Below are positions 43,457-52,757 of a stretch of DNA of 64,000 nt, piece by piece. The position numbers were made by a program, and so were the translations under genes. Source of the stretch: Spartobacteria bacterium (GTDB lineage: Bacteria > Verrucomicrobiota > Verrucomicrobiia > Chthoniobacterales > Chthoniobacteraceae); the NCBI GenBank assembly GCA_021324395.1, contig JAJPJG010000032.1, positions 124,001 to 188,000 on the forward strand. Direction: 5' to 3'. The notes beneath the pieces are model-generated. The model did not search any database and had not been told where the DNA came from. It saw only the letters and a list, made by a program, of their open reading frames with translations. The stretch's first letter is position 1. Every line of letters begins with the position of its first letter.

Positions 43457-44038
43457 ATGGAGATATTGCGGCCCATGCGAAGATTGCTTTGCCTTGCGCT
43501 TTCACTGTTGCTGGCCGCGTGCGGTGTCGAATCCGATAACCCGATTGCTCCGCCGGAGAAAACCATCGCCGACACACGGCTGGAAGGTGTGTGGAAATCC
43601 GTCAATAGCGACGACTATTTGCACTTCGCCACGCAACAGCATTCGCAGGGCATGGATTTCGTCGTGGTCGAGCACGGCAAAGGATTGAAGGTTTCGAGAT
43701 TCCTGGCGCTCCCGACAGTGATCGGAGGCGTGCATTTTTTCAGCATGATCGACACACAAAAAGAACGCGGCAAAAAGCAGCGCTATGCATTCATGCGCTA
43801 TGCCGTCTCATCGGAAAACGTGCTTAGCCTTTGGGGCATCAATCAAGAGGCCGTTGAGCGCGCAATTAAAACCGGCCGGCTCAAAGGCAAAATCCACGTT
43901 AATTCAAAAGACAAAAACGACCGCGATGCCATCATCACCGACAGCAGTGAGAACATCGCAAAATTCATCGGCTCGCAGGATGCACGGAAGTTATTCGATA
44001 GTCCGCCGACGAAATATCGCAAAATCTCGAGCCGCTGA
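43457..44038 (+). CDS. Lipoprotein of unknown function
   Basis: 193 residues from the ATG at 43457, which has a well-placed GAGGA ribosome site; an ATG at 43475 is the alternative. The signal RRLLCLALSLLLAAC ends in a lipobox (LAAC). The mature part has GVWKSVNSDDYLHFATQQHS, FLALPTVIGGVHFFSM and a Lys/Asp-rich segment GRLKGKIHVNSKDKNDRDAI, a lipocalin-like beta pattern without clear family hallmarks. It ends next to the stop of the convergent SpmAB gene. Confidence 0.72.
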   Translation: MEILRPMRRLLCLALSLLLAACGVESDNPIAPPEKTIADTRLEGVWKSVNSDDYLHFATQQHSQGMDFVVVEHGKGLKVSRFLALPTVIGGVHFFSMIDTQKERGKKQRYAFMRYAVSSENVLSLWGINQEAVERAIKTGRLKGKIHVNSKDKNDRDAIITDSSENIAKFIGSQDARKLFDSPPTKYRKISSR

Positions 44039-45367
44039 TTACGTAAACATCCACCGGCACACGATGACCGACACGATCACGCCGGTCAGGTCCGCCGTCA
44101 GTCCGGCGACAACGGCGTGCCGCGTGCGCCGCACCGCGACCGAGCCGAAATACACCGCGAGCACATAGAACGTCGTCTCCGTGCTCCCCATGATCGTCCC
44201 CGCCGTGCGCGCGATGAGACTGTCCGGCCCGTGCGCTTTCACCAGCTCGGCGAAGAGCCCCGTCGTCGCACTGCCGCTCAACGGGCGCACGAGCACGATC
44301 GGCAGCAGATCGGTCGGGAATGAAATCAGCCCGAGCACGGGCGAGAGCGCCCTGGCCAGCAAGTCGATTCCGCCAGCGGCGCGAAACATTCCCACCGCGA
44401 CCAAAATCGCCACGAGATACGGAATGATCCGCACCGCGACGTTGAATCCCTCCTTCGCGCCGTCGGTGAACTCCTCGTAAACCTTCACCCGGCGCAGCGC
44501 CGCATACAGCGGGAAAAACATCAGCAGAAACGGAATCGCCATCAGCGAGACCGTCCCGACGATCTGCGCGAAAAGCGACTTCCCGCTCATCACCGGCACC
44601 GGTCGCCCGAACGCGCCGGGGAAAAACACATCCATCACAAACCACGCGACGAACAGCGCGAGGAAGCCGAACAGCGTCACTTTTCCAAATACACCCAGCG
44701 CCGCCGGCTCCGCTTCCACCTCGGTCGCGGTGAAACTCATTTCCACATTTGCCCGGCGATCCACGGTCGTCTCCGCCTCCGGCAGCCGGAACATCGGCAG
44801 CTTCTCCAGCCATTTCACCGACACCACGCCGGCGATCGCCGCGCAGAACGTGGAAATGAGCGCCGTGCCGATGATCGCCGACGGATTCTGCGAGTTCGCT
44901 GATGCGAGGATCGCCACCGCCGTAGCCGGGATGAGCTGCACCGAGCTCGTGCTGATCGCCAGGAACGTGCACATCGCATTCGTCGCCACGCCCGGGCGTG
45001 GATTCAGCGACTCGAGATAACCCATCGCGCGCAGCCCGAGCGGCGTGGCCGCATTCGAGAGCCCGAGCATGTTCGCCGCAATCGTCATCACGATCGCCCC
45101 GTTCGCCGGATGCTCCGCCGGCACATCGGGAAAAAGCCGGCGCGTGAGCGGCCGCAGCGCCGACGCGATCAGCCGCACCAGTCCCGAACGCTCAGCCAGC
45201 CGCATGATCCCGAGCCAGAGCGCCATGATCCCGATCAGCCCGAGCGCGATCATCACCGCCGCTTTCGCCGAGTCAAACGTGCCGTCCGTCAGCTCCTTCA
45301 TCCGCCCCGTGAAACCGCCGATCAGCACCGCCGCGAGCATAAGACCGAGCCAGATGTAGTTCAGCAT
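44039..45367 (-). CDS. Fused SpmA-SpmB spore-maturation-type membrane protein
   Basis: 442 residues from the ATG at 45367 (MLNYIWLGLMLAAVLIGGF). Two nucleoside-recognition (Gate) domains: the SpmA half has NGAIVMTIAANMLGLSNAAT PLG-like landmarks near 92-114; the SpmB half has VAVRIIPYLVAILVAVGMFRAAGG near 311-334, PLSGSATTGLFAELV and AGTIMGSTETTFYVLAVYFG. In Bacillus these are separate proteins needed for spore core dehydration. Here both are in one chain in a Gram-negative genome, where the role is unknown; transport is the likely job. Confidence 0.88.
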   Translation of the reverse strand: MLNYIWLGLMLAAVLIGGFTGRMKELTDGTFDSAKAAVMIALGLIGIMALWLGIMRLAERSGLVRLIASALRPLTRRLFPDVPAEHPANGAIVMTIAANMLGLSNAATPLGLRAMGYLESLNPRPGVATNAMCTFLAISTSSVQLIPATAVAILASANSQNPSAIIGTALISTFCAAIAGVVSVKWLEKLPMFRLPEAETTVDRRANVEMSFTATEVEAEPAALGVFGKVTLFGFLALFVAWFVMDVFFPGAFGRPVPVMSGKSLFAQIVGTVSLMAIPFLLMFFPLYAALRRVKVYEEFTDGAKEGFNVAVRIIPYLVAILVAVGMFRAAGGIDLLARALSPVLGLISFPTDLLPIVLVRPLSGSATTGLFAELVKAHGPDSLIARTAGTIMGSTETTFYVLAVYFGSVAVRRTRHAVVAGLTADLTGVIVSVIVCRWMFT

Positions 45368-45785
45368 GACTCGCAACTATCTGCGGCATCCGCCGCGCGA
45401 TGTCGAGTTTTCGGGTAAGTCAAAAGGCGGGAGCCGAGCACAAACCTAAGCCAAACCCGCATGCCTCGTAACGACGTGGAGTGCGTTTGCCTGCGCGAGC
45501 AAGTTTCCACCCACGGCACAAACCGCCGCGGCGGTCGCGGCGCCGCGTGTCGTTCTGGACGACGTAGACTTTGCTGTTGTAGATATCCAGCCGAGCTTGA
45601 TTGTGCATCGCAGGTTGCTAATCTGCGTTCCGGCGATCGTGAGTGCGGCCGCCTCTTGGTCATGAACGATTGTTTTATTCATACTGCGGGACAGCACCAA
45701 GCTCCCCCGCTTTCTTCCATGTCATCTGAGCGATGGAGCTAACCGGCTCCGGCTGCTTTGTGAAGCAATACGGTCGCGTGAAATT
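45368..45785. other. 418-bp gap with no recognisable gene
   Basis: Leftward short open frames exist (for example 45446-45676, beginning MNKTIVHDQEAAALTIAGTQ), but they have no recognisable domain, no ribosome site and several overlap in different frames. The sequence shows no array, no terminator with a U-run and no attC-like palindrome. The right end should hold the promoter of the rhodanese-YceI gene at 45786. It may be the decayed remains of a small gene. Confidence 0.5.
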
Positions 45786-46541
45786 ATGACTGTCTCCCAC
45801 GAGTCTGTTTCAGCGCATCGGCTTAAAGAACTGCTCGATGGACGGGAGGCGCTCACGGTTTTGGATGTTATGACGGAGGAATGCTTTTCAATCGAGCATC
45901 TGCCGCAGGCGCGCAATGCCTGCGTTTACAACGTCGATTTTGTCGATCGGGTGAAGACGATTGCGCCCGATTTGAGCGGGAGAATTGTGGTCTATGGCTC
46001 CTCGGCAAAGAATCTCGCCTCCTCGGTCGCAGTCACGAAGCTTCTTCAAGCGGGTTGGAGCAATGTCGTCGATTTCCGGGGCGGTCTGGAGGATTGGACA
46101 AAAGCAGGCTTCCCGACTGAAGGAACTCATCTTCAGCAGGAGAAAACGAGAATGCCCCGCTTTGACCTTTCCGTCTTCAACGATGATTTCACCGGAGGAG
46201 AGTTTGAGAGTGCCGGTGTGTCCGATGATTTCTTTGAGAGCGCCAGATATCCCGAAGGTCAGTTCCACATCGACTGGGTCGAAGCAATCGAAGGTGCGAC
46301 CGCAGGCCAGCCCAACCACAAGGTGAGCGGCAGGCTCAGGTTAAAGGAGGTCGAGCGGCAGATTGAGTTCCCTGCTTTGATCGGAATGCAGGACGACGGC
46401 GCACTGGTGGCGCAGGCGAACTTCGACATCGATCGCACGCAATGGAACATCCTCTACGGTTCCGGCAGGTTCTTTGAAAAACTGGGGATGCATCTGGTCA
46501 ATGATCTGGTGAGCATCCAGTTGAAGATCGTCGTGGAATAA
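45786..46541 (+). CDS. Rhodanese-like domain fused to a YceI-like lipocalin domain
   Basis: 251 residues. Residues about 5-110 are rhodanese-like: HRLKELLDGREALTVLDVMT, FSIEHLPQARNACVYN, and the active-loop strand GRIVVYGSSAKNLASS, where the catalytic Cys (normally YC) is Gly. VVDFRGGLEDWTKAGFP closes the domain. Residues about 125-251 are YceI-like: ESARYPEGQFHIDW, HKVSGRLRLKEVERQIEFPA, ANFDIDRTQWNILYGSGRF and VSIQLKIVVE. YceI proteins bind polyisoprenoids or fatty acids but are normally exported; this one has no signal peptide. No sulfurtransferase activity is expected. Confidence 0.8.
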   Translation: MTVSHESVSAHRLKELLDGREALTVLDVMTEECFSIEHLPQARNACVYNVDFVDRVKTIAPDLSGRIVVYGSSAKNLASSVAVTKLLQAGWSNVVDFRGGLEDWTKAGFPTEGTHLQQEKTRMPRFDLSVFNDDFTGGEFESAGVSDDFFESARYPEGQFHIDWVEAIEGATAGQPNHKVSGRLRLKEVERQIEFPALIGMQDDGALVAQANFDIDRTQWNILYGSGRFFEKLGMHLVNDLVSIQLKIVVE

Positions 46542-46682
46542 CGAGAGCGAGACGCTCCGGGAGAAACCGCTACCGCAGTGGTTGCAGCAAGTTCCCGCGC
46601 GATGCTGAAAGGAAAAAATGGAGTCGGGCGGCAGATTCGTTATCTTTTCTGGGACGTGGCTGCTGGCAGCGACGTCGCATCG

Positions 46683-49600
46683 ATGAGCGAACCGACCATT
46701 CTCGAAAAAATCGGCCAGGGCATTCGGCGGTTGACGCCGCTGGGATACCGGCTGCAGAGCACCACGCGCAAAATGGCGCGCCGCGCGATGCGCAAGCCGC
46801 GCACGGTCGCGGAAGGGCCGAATCTTTTGCCGCTGCTCATCCAGGTGCTCGCGGCGTTTTCGAAAATCGATGGCGTAGTGCTCGAGGATGAAATCGATTC
46901 GTCGCTCGGTTTCCTGCGTTACGATTATCCGGAGGCGGTTTACTCCGAGCTGCGCAAACTTTTCCGGCAGGCGCTGAATGAGCAGCACGACTTGATGGCG
47001 ATGGGGCAGAAGCTTTCGACGCAACTGACCGACGACCGCAAAATCATGCTCGGTGTGCAACTTTACGACTTGATTTCAAAGGCCGAGCTGAACCACGAGC
47101 AGATCACAAATTTCTACGCGTTCATGTCGCAACTCGGCATGGCTGCACAGGCGATCGACATCGTGTATCAACTCAACGCCGCCGAGACCGCCGATCCCGC
47201 GATTTTCCAAAAAGGAGCATCGCCGCTTGAATCGCTCTGCTTCGGACCGGATGGGTCGGCGGACGTGACGCTGAAGGACCTGGCGCCCGATGAGCGGCTG
47301 CTCGCGTTTCGTTACCAGGATTTGATCCTGCTGAAGAACCAGACTAAGCGGTCGATAGTCGTGCGCGGCAGGCCGCTGGCGTCGAATGAATTTTGCCGCG
47401 TCTACTCCGGCCAGCGGATCGTGCTCGGCGAGCAGGTGCTGACTTACCAGGACCTCGTTTATTATTTTAACGCGAAGAAAAACGTCGCGGTGGCGCACGT
47501 TTATCTCAGCGTGAACAAGGATGACGAGGTCACCCTGGAAAAATCGCGCAGCCGCGACAGCGCGCTCGATGTGCAGTTCGGGCTGAGAGTGCAGGTGAAA
47601 GCGCTCAAGACGGTCGATGCCGTGCTCAATGGCGTGAGGTTGAAAGCGGGCGCTTATGTCGAGGGCACGCTCGAGGACAAAATCATTTTTCACGATGACA
47701 GCGAGCTGCTGTTGATCGATCTGCGCCGGCGCGCGCGGGCGATGGGCGGACGCTTTCAACTCAAGGCGCACAAATCCGAATACCTCGTCTCGAACAATCC
47801 CGGCCTGCTCGAGGAGGACGACATTTTGCTCTCACCGGGAACCGGAGGCGAAGTGCTGCTGAAAATCCAGTGCGATTACGAAAACAAAGTCGGCCATCTC
47901 GACGTGATGCAGGCCGACCGGCCGATTCTCGTCGGAGAGATGCCGGTGAGAAATTCGGCGCCGCTGGCCGATGGCGACACGATTCGCATCGATACCGGCC
48001 AGGTGCTGCGCTGCAATTTCTCCGAGCGCATCATCGAGGAGGAACGCAACATCATCAGCACGCTCGAAGTGCGCGATCTCACGCATCGTTTTCGCGAGGG
48101 GGAAACGGCGCTCGACGGCATTTCGTTCTCCATCATGCGCGGCGAAATGGTGTGCGTGATGGGCGCCAGCGGCTCTGGAAAAAGCACGCTGATGCGTGTG
48201 CTCGCCGGCCAGCTCCAGCCGCAGCACGGCGAGGTTTTGCTCAACAGCCAGTCGCTTTACGCGAACCTCGACGCGCTCAAAGGCTACATCAGCTACATCC
48301 CGCAGGAGGATGCGTTCGACGAGCTTTTGACGATTGAGGAAAATCTCGATTTCGCGGCGGCGATCCGCGCGCCGCATTTGTCGAGCCGCGATCGCGCGCG
48401 GCGCATCGACGGCAAGCTGATCGAGCTCGGCCTAACCGAACGGCGCGACAGCGTGGTCGGCAGTCCATTGAAAAAAACGCTGAGCGGCGGCGAACGCAAA
48501 CGTTTAAACATCGGTTTGGATATGATCGGCGGCGCCGACGTATTTCTTTTCGACGAGCCAACGAGCGGTCTCTCGTCAAAGGACGCCGAACACGTCATCG
48601 AGATCATCCGTTCGATGGCGCACAACAAAATCGTCCTCGTCACGATTCACCAGCCCGCGTCGAAGCTTTTCCAGATGTTTAGCAAAGCGGTGCTGCTCGA
48701 CAAAGGCGGGAAGCTCGTTTTTTACGGCACGCCGCACGACATGCTTTCGTATTTCGCGACGGCGGAGCACGAGCAGCATTTCGGCACCGAGTTGGGCGGC
48801 TGCCCCGCGTGCGGCACAACGCGACCGGAATTCATTTTCGACGTGCTCGAGACGCCGCTGCGCGATTTGAGCGGCGACATCATCTTCGAGGAAAATTCGC
48901 AGGGCCAGCTCGTGCCGGCGCGGCGTTTCTCGCCCGATTACTGGCGCGACAAATACGAATCGTTCCGGCTGCTGCAGGACATGCGGCAGGTCGCGGTGAA
49001 AAAGCACGAGGTCATACCAATTCCGCCTACGCCGATGCGCAAGCGTGAGCCGTTCCGCTGGCGCGACGAGTGGATGCAACTCCGCATTTTGATGCAGCGC
49101 GCGTTCATCTCGAAAATGCGCAACCGCGCAAACCTGCTCACGACGATTGTGGAGGCGCCTGTGCTCGCCGCGCTCATCGGGGCGGTGCTGCGCTACTCCG
49201 ATTCCGGCACCTATGATTTCGCGTCGGCTTATCACATTCCGACGTATCTTTTTTTAAGCCTCGTTGTCGCAATGTTCCTCGGCCTCACCAACAGCGCCGA
49301 CGACATCATCCGCGACCGCGCAGTGCTGCAGCGCGAGCGCAATCTCAACGTCCGGCTGCCGTATTACATCTTTGCAAAATCGCTCACACTCGCGCTCTTC
49401 GCCGCGATCCAGTGCGCGCTCTTCGTGCTCATCGGCAATGCCATTCTCGAAGTGCGCGGCCTTTTCTTTCCGCACTTCTTTTTCAATTTCATCACCGCGC
49501 TCGGCGGCGTCGCTGTCGGCCTGCTGATCTCCTCGCTCGTCGCCGATGGCAAGACCGCTGCAAACATCGTCCCGCTTATTTTGATCCCGAACATCATCCT

Positions 49601-50273
49601 CGGCGGCGCGCTGATTAAATACGAGGACATGAACCGCGACCTTGATCTCATCTACAAAATGCAGCGCTTTTTCTCCACGCATCCGGGCGCTGAAACGGGC
49701 AAGCGCGAGAGCGATTTGCAGGTGCCGATTTTGTGCGAGTTTATGCCGATGCGCTGGAGCTACGAAGCGCTCGTCGTCGCGCAGGCGAAGCTCAATCCGC
49801 TCACGATGCGACAGGAAAAACTTCAAGCGGAAATCGATGACCTCGCCGCGGACGAACAACGCACGCCGCAGGAAACCGGCCGGCTCGACGATTTAAAAGA
49901 CGCGCTCGCGCTCCTCTCCGGCCTTGAAGCGATGACCGCCGACGAGGTCGACAAGCGCCTGCACAAAGTGGACAAAGTCATTGCGGGAAAACCGCTCGAC
50001 CCGAGCGATCTTCGTTCGCACGGTCGCGGCTTCACGGCTGAGCGCCTTTTCGTAAACCAAAAAATCACCGACCTTGTTTCCAAGGCCGAAACAGAGCAGG
50101 CAGACTACCGCCGCTCAAAAAACATCAACGTCTTTTTCGGCCCGGAAAAACACCTTGGCAAATTCGTCTGCAGCGTCCTTTCCTTTAACGCCTTTGTCCT
50201 CGTCGTCTTCATCGCCGGCGCGCTCGGTCTCCTCCATGTCAGCTTGAAGCGGCAACTCCGCACAAGGGCGTAA
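46683..50273 (+). CDS. ABCG-type ABC transporter with TerB-like and FHA-like N-terminal regions
   Basis: 1196 residues from the ATG at 46683 (MSEPTILEKIG). Order: TerB-like helical domain near 45-155 (LPLLIQVLAAFSKIDGVVLE, DDRKIMLGVQLYDLI); a beta-rich region of about 330 residues with an FHA-like end near 425-465 (RPILVGEMPVRNSAPLADGD); ABC ATPase with Walker A GASGSGKST near 494, LSGGERKRLNIG near 599, and FLFDEPTSGLSSKD near 621. A zinc-ribbon-like CPACG sits near 706. Seven or so membrane helices follow from about residue 815 (ABC-2 permease), with a Lys/Asp-rich coiled insert near 1040-1150. ATPase-then-permease order is that of eukaryotic ABCG. The substrate is unknown. Confidence 0.88.
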   Translation: MSEPTILEKIGQGIRRLTPLGYRLQSTTRKMARRAMRKPRTVAEGPNLLPLLIQVLAAFSKIDGVVLEDEIDSSLGFLRYDYPEAVYSELRKLFRQALNEQHDLMAMGQKLSTQLTDDRKIMLGVQLYDLISKAELNHEQITNFYAFMSQLGMAAQAIDIVYQLNAAETADPAIFQKGASPLESLCFGPDGSADVTLKDLAPDERLLAFRYQDLILLKNQTKRSIVVRGRPLASNEFCRVYSGQRIVLGEQVLTYQDLVYYFNAKKNVAVAHVYLSVNKDDEVTLEKSRSRDSALDVQFGLRVQVKALKTVDAVLNGVRLKAGAYVEGTLEDKIIFHDDSELLLIDLRRRARAMGGRFQLKAHKSEYLVSNNPGLLEEDDILLSPGTGGEVLLKIQCDYENKVGHLDVMQADRPILVGEMPVRNSAPLADGDTIRIDTGQVLRCNFSERIIEEERNIISTLEVRDLTHRFREGETALDGISFSIMRGEMVCVMGASGSGKSTLMRVLAGQLQPQHGEVLLNSQSLYANLDALKGYISYIPQEDAFDELLTIEENLDFAAAIRAPHLSSRDRARRIDGKLIELGLTERRDSVVGSPLKKTLSGGERKRLNIGLDMIGGADVFLFDEPTSGLSSKDAEHVIEIIRSMAHNKIVLVTIHQPASKLFQMFSKAVLLDKGGKLVFYGTPHDMLSYFATAEHEQHFGTELGGCPACGTTRPEFIFDVLETPLRDLSGDIIFEENSQGQLVPARRFSPDYWRDKYESFRLLQDMRQVAVKKHEVIPIPPTPMRKREPFRWRDEWMQLRILMQRAFISKMRNRANLLTTIVEAPVLAALIGAVLRYSDSGTYDFASAYHIPTYLFLSLVVAMFLGLTNSADDIIRDRAVLQRERNLNVRLPYYIFAKSLTLALFAAIQCALFVLIGNAILEVRGLFFPHFFFNFITALGGVAVGLLISSLVADGKTAANIVPLILIPNIILGGALIKYEDMNRDLDLIYKMQRFFSTHPGAETGKRESDLQVPILCEFMPMRWSYEALVVAQAKLNPLTMRQEKLQAEIDDLAADEQRTPQETGRLDDLKDALALLSGLEAMTADEVDKRLHKVDKVIAGKPLDPSDLRSHGRGFTAERLFVNQKITDLVSKAETEQADYRRSKNINVFFGPEKHLGKFVCSVLSFNAFVLVVFIAGALGLLHVSLKRQLRTRA

Positions 50274-50329
50274 AGTAACACAAAAGAATAAGGATTGTTG
50301 TCGGACAAAATTTGGTTAGGATGTTGCAA

Positions 50330-50794
50330 ATGCGCGCTGAACCTTTTGGCCCGCTCGTGGTGTTTACACTCGCGAACGAGAAATGGGCATTGCCCGCTTC
50401 CGTCGTGCAACGCGCGGTTCGCGCCGTGGAAATCACGCCTTGTCCCGATGCGCCCGATGTCGTGCTCGGTGTCATCAACGTGCACGGACGCATTATTCCG
50501 GTTTTTGATTTGCGCCGGCGCTTTGGTTTGCCGCTCCGCGAACTCTCGATCGACGATCACATCATTATCGCAAAGGCGGAAACGCGCAGCGTGGCAATCC
50601 TGGTCGATGCAGTGTGCGGAATGATGCAGCCGGACGAATCCGCGGTTCTTACAAAGACGGAACTTCCGCCGGAGCTCACGACCTTTGATGGCATCTTAAA
50701 GCTAGGCCGCGAGATCGTCCTAATCTATGACCTCGACAAGTTTCTATCTCTCGAAGAGGAGCAGCTTCTCGCAAAGCTGGAAAGTAGCCGATGA
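50330..50794 (+). CDS. CheW-like adaptor (WspB-like position)
   Basis: 154 residues. An AGGA 8 nt upstream favours the ATG at 50330 over the one at 50321. CheW fold: LVVFTLANEKWALPASVVQR, GVINVHGRIIPVFDLRRRFGLP near 50-71, DHIIIAKAETRSVAILVDAV near 79-98. It ends SLEEEQLLAKLESSR. CheW proteins link receptors to CheA. It is the first gene of the chemosensory operon, 57 bp after the ABC transporter stop; its stop overlaps cheR as ATGA. Confidence 0.9.
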   Translation: MRAEPFGPLVVFTLANEKWALPASVVQRAVRAVEITPCPDAPDVVLGVINVHGRIIPVFDLRRRFGLPLRELSIDDHIIIAKAETRSVAILVDAVCGMMQPDESAVLTKTELPPELTTFDGILKLGREIVLIYDLDKFLSLEEEQLLAKLESSR

Positions 50795-52146
50795 CTATCC
50801 AAATTCCCGGTCACCTTTGGCAGAGACTTGGCGAATTGATCGCCGCTCAGACCGGCTTGCATTTTTCCAGTGACCGCCTCGATGACCTGAAGCGTGGCGT
50901 GGAATCCGCCGGACGGGAGCTGGGGTTAAGCCGGCTGGCAGAAGCGATCGAAGCTTTTACTCAAGAACCGCTCGACCAGGATAAGCTCAAGGTTCTGGCA
51001 AAGCATCTCACGATAGGTGAGACCTACTTCTTTCGTGATCCGAAGGTCTTCGAAACATTGGAGACGAAGATTCTTCCGCCGTTGATTCACCAACGCCGGC
51101 AAAATGAGCGGCGTCTTAGAATTTGGAGTGCGGGCTGTTGCTCGGGCGAAGAACCTTATTCCATCGCAATTCTGCTGCACAAGCTGTTGCCGGATATCGC
51201 CAGGTGGAACATCACGATTCTCGCAACGGACATCAACACTCGCTTTCTGCAAAAAGCGGAAGCGGGAGTTTTCTCGAAATGGTCTTTTCGCGGCCCAATT
51301 AGCGAAGACCTAAAGAAGGCTTATTTCAAAGCCATAGATGAAAACCGATTCGAGTTGCTGCAAGCTTACAAGTCATTAGTTACCTTCGAATTTCTAAACC
51401 TTGGAGAGGATAGCTATCCTTCGCTGCTCACCAACACCAATGCAATGGACTTAATCCTTTGCCGTAATGTGCTGATGTATTTCTCGCCAACTCAAGCGGC
51501 AAAGGTAGTGAAGAAGCTTCAGCGCTCATTGCTCGAAGGCGGATGGCTGGTGACAGGAACTGCCGAAACCGGCTCGCTCTTTGAGCCATTGCTGGCGGTG
51601 AACTATCCCGGCGTAGCAATTTTCCAGAAGGTCACCGAGCCAATACGTGAACAAAAACCTGTCTCGAAGCGCATCCAGGCGAAGCCAATTTCGTTTGCAC
51701 CTCAGCCAACAAAAGCGGCTATGGTGCCGCGGCCCAACGCGGATGAGTTAATCAAAGCTGCGCGGGCAAACGCGAATGAAGGACACTTTGCAGCCGCCCT
51801 GGAGCTTTGTGACAAAGCATTGAAGCTTGATAAGCTGAATGCTGGCGCTCATTACCTAAAAGGCTCGATTTTACAGGAACAGAATCAGCTCGACGATGCA
51901 GTAGCTTCGCTGCGGCGGGTGCTCTATCTTGATCGCGAATTTGTGCTCGCCTACTTCACGCTCGGCATGATCATGCAGCAAAAAGGCAACATGCGCGAGC
52001 AGGCCAAGCATTTCCAAAACGCATTACTTTTGCTGCAAAAATACACTCCCAACGAGGTGATCCCGGGCTCGGGCATGACTGCCGGACGGCTCGCCGATGT
52101 CATCAAGTCAACCATCCATGTTCGTGAAGTGAGTGAGACGAAATGA
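50791..52146 (+). CDS. CheR methyltransferase with C-terminal TPR repeats (WspC-like)
   Basis: 451 residues. CheR core: LAKHLTIGETYFFRDPKVFE near 68-87, RIWSAGCCSGEEPYSIAILL near 109-128 (SAM site), ILATDINTRFLQKAEAGVF near 141-159, and DLILCRNVLMYFSPTQAAKV near 218-237. After a Pro/Lys linker, residues 315-430 hold TPR units (DELIKAARANANEGHFAAAL, NAGAHYLKGSILQEQNQLDDA). CheR-TPR methyltransferases are typical of Wsp-type systems and methylate receptor glutamates. Stop and next start overlap (ATGA). Confidence 0.93.
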   Translation: MTIQIPGHLWQRLGELIAAQTGLHFSSDRLDDLKRGVESAGRELGLSRLAEAIEAFTQEPLDQDKLKVLAKHLTIGETYFFRDPKVFETLETKILPPLIHQRRQNERRLRIWSAGCCSGEEPYSIAILLHKLLPDIARWNITILATDINTRFLQKAEAGVFSKWSFRGPISEDLKKAYFKAIDENRFELLQAYKSLVTFEFLNLGEDSYPSLLTNTNAMDLILCRNVLMYFSPTQAAKVVKKLQRSLLEGGWLVTGTAETGSLFEPLLAVNYPGVAIFQKVTEPIREQKPVSKRIQAKPISFAPQPTKAAMVPRPNADELIKAARANANEGHFAAALELCDKALKLDKLNAGAHYLKGSILQEQNQLDDAVASLRRVLYLDREFVLAYFTLGMIMQQKGNMREQAKHFQNALLLLQKYTPNEVIPGSGMTAGRLADVIKSTIHVREVSETK

Positions 52147-52757
52147 GTAAATGGAATGAACTTCACCAACGGCTAAGCATGGTGCGCGAGACGATCGACC
52201 GTGGCTTTTCTCCAACCAAAGAAGAGCAACAAGGAATCCTGCGCAAACGCGCGGAGTTTTTGGCAAAAGAACCCGTGCAGGAAACAGCTACTGACGGAAT
52301 GGAAGTCACTGTCTTCACACTCGCAAATGAAACCTATGGAATCGAAACTAAATTCGTGATCGAAGTAATAGCCTTCGATCAACTCACCATGGTTCCCGGC
52401 GCGCCAGGTTTTATCGCAGGAATAGTAAACCTGCGCGGAACTATTCTTACGCTCATCGATATCAAGAGGTTCTTTGGTCTGCCGGAGAATGGAATCGACG
52501 ATCTTCATAAGATCGTCCTCATTCGTGCAAAAGAAACACAAGCCGGCCTCCTCGCCGATAACTTGATTGGAATCAGTCATGTCGCAGTAAACGATTTGCA
52601 AACAAGCTTACCAACATTAACCGGCCGCCGCGCGGACTACTTAAAAGGAGTAAGAGCTGACGGCCTGATCGTGCTTGATGTCGAGAAGTTGCTTGCAGAC
52701 GAGCGGCTATACGTCAACCAAAAGCCGGAAGAACACATGACAGAAGCAAACTTATGA
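52143..52757 (+). CDS. CheW-like adaptor with N-terminal extension (WspD-like)
   Basis: 204 residues. An N-terminal helical region of 50 residues (KWNELHQRLSMVRETIDRGF, PTKEEQQGILRKRAEFLAKE) precedes a CheW domain: EVTVFTLANETYGIETKFVI, GIVNLRGTILTLIDIKRFFGLP near 97-118, HKIVLIRAKETQAGLLADNL. The N-terminal extension followed by CheW matches WspD-type adaptors. Base composition is less GC-rich than neighbouring genes. Its stop overlaps the first receptor gene (ATGA). Confidence 0.9.
   Translation: MSKWNELHQRLSMVRETIDRGFSPTKEEQQGILRKRAEFLAKEPVQETATDGMEVTVFTLANETYGIETKFVIEVIAFDQLTMVPGAPGFIAGIVNLRGTILTLIDIKRFFGLPENGIDDLHKIVLIRAKETQAGLLADNLIGISHVAVNDLQTSLPTLTGRRADYLKGVRADGLIVLDVEKLLADERLYVNQKPEEHMTEANL

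Noticed and set aside
45446-45700. Small leftward protein in the 45.4-45.7 kb gap
   Set aside because: No domain, no ribosome site and competing frames of equal quality. It may be a decayed gene but cannot be supported.
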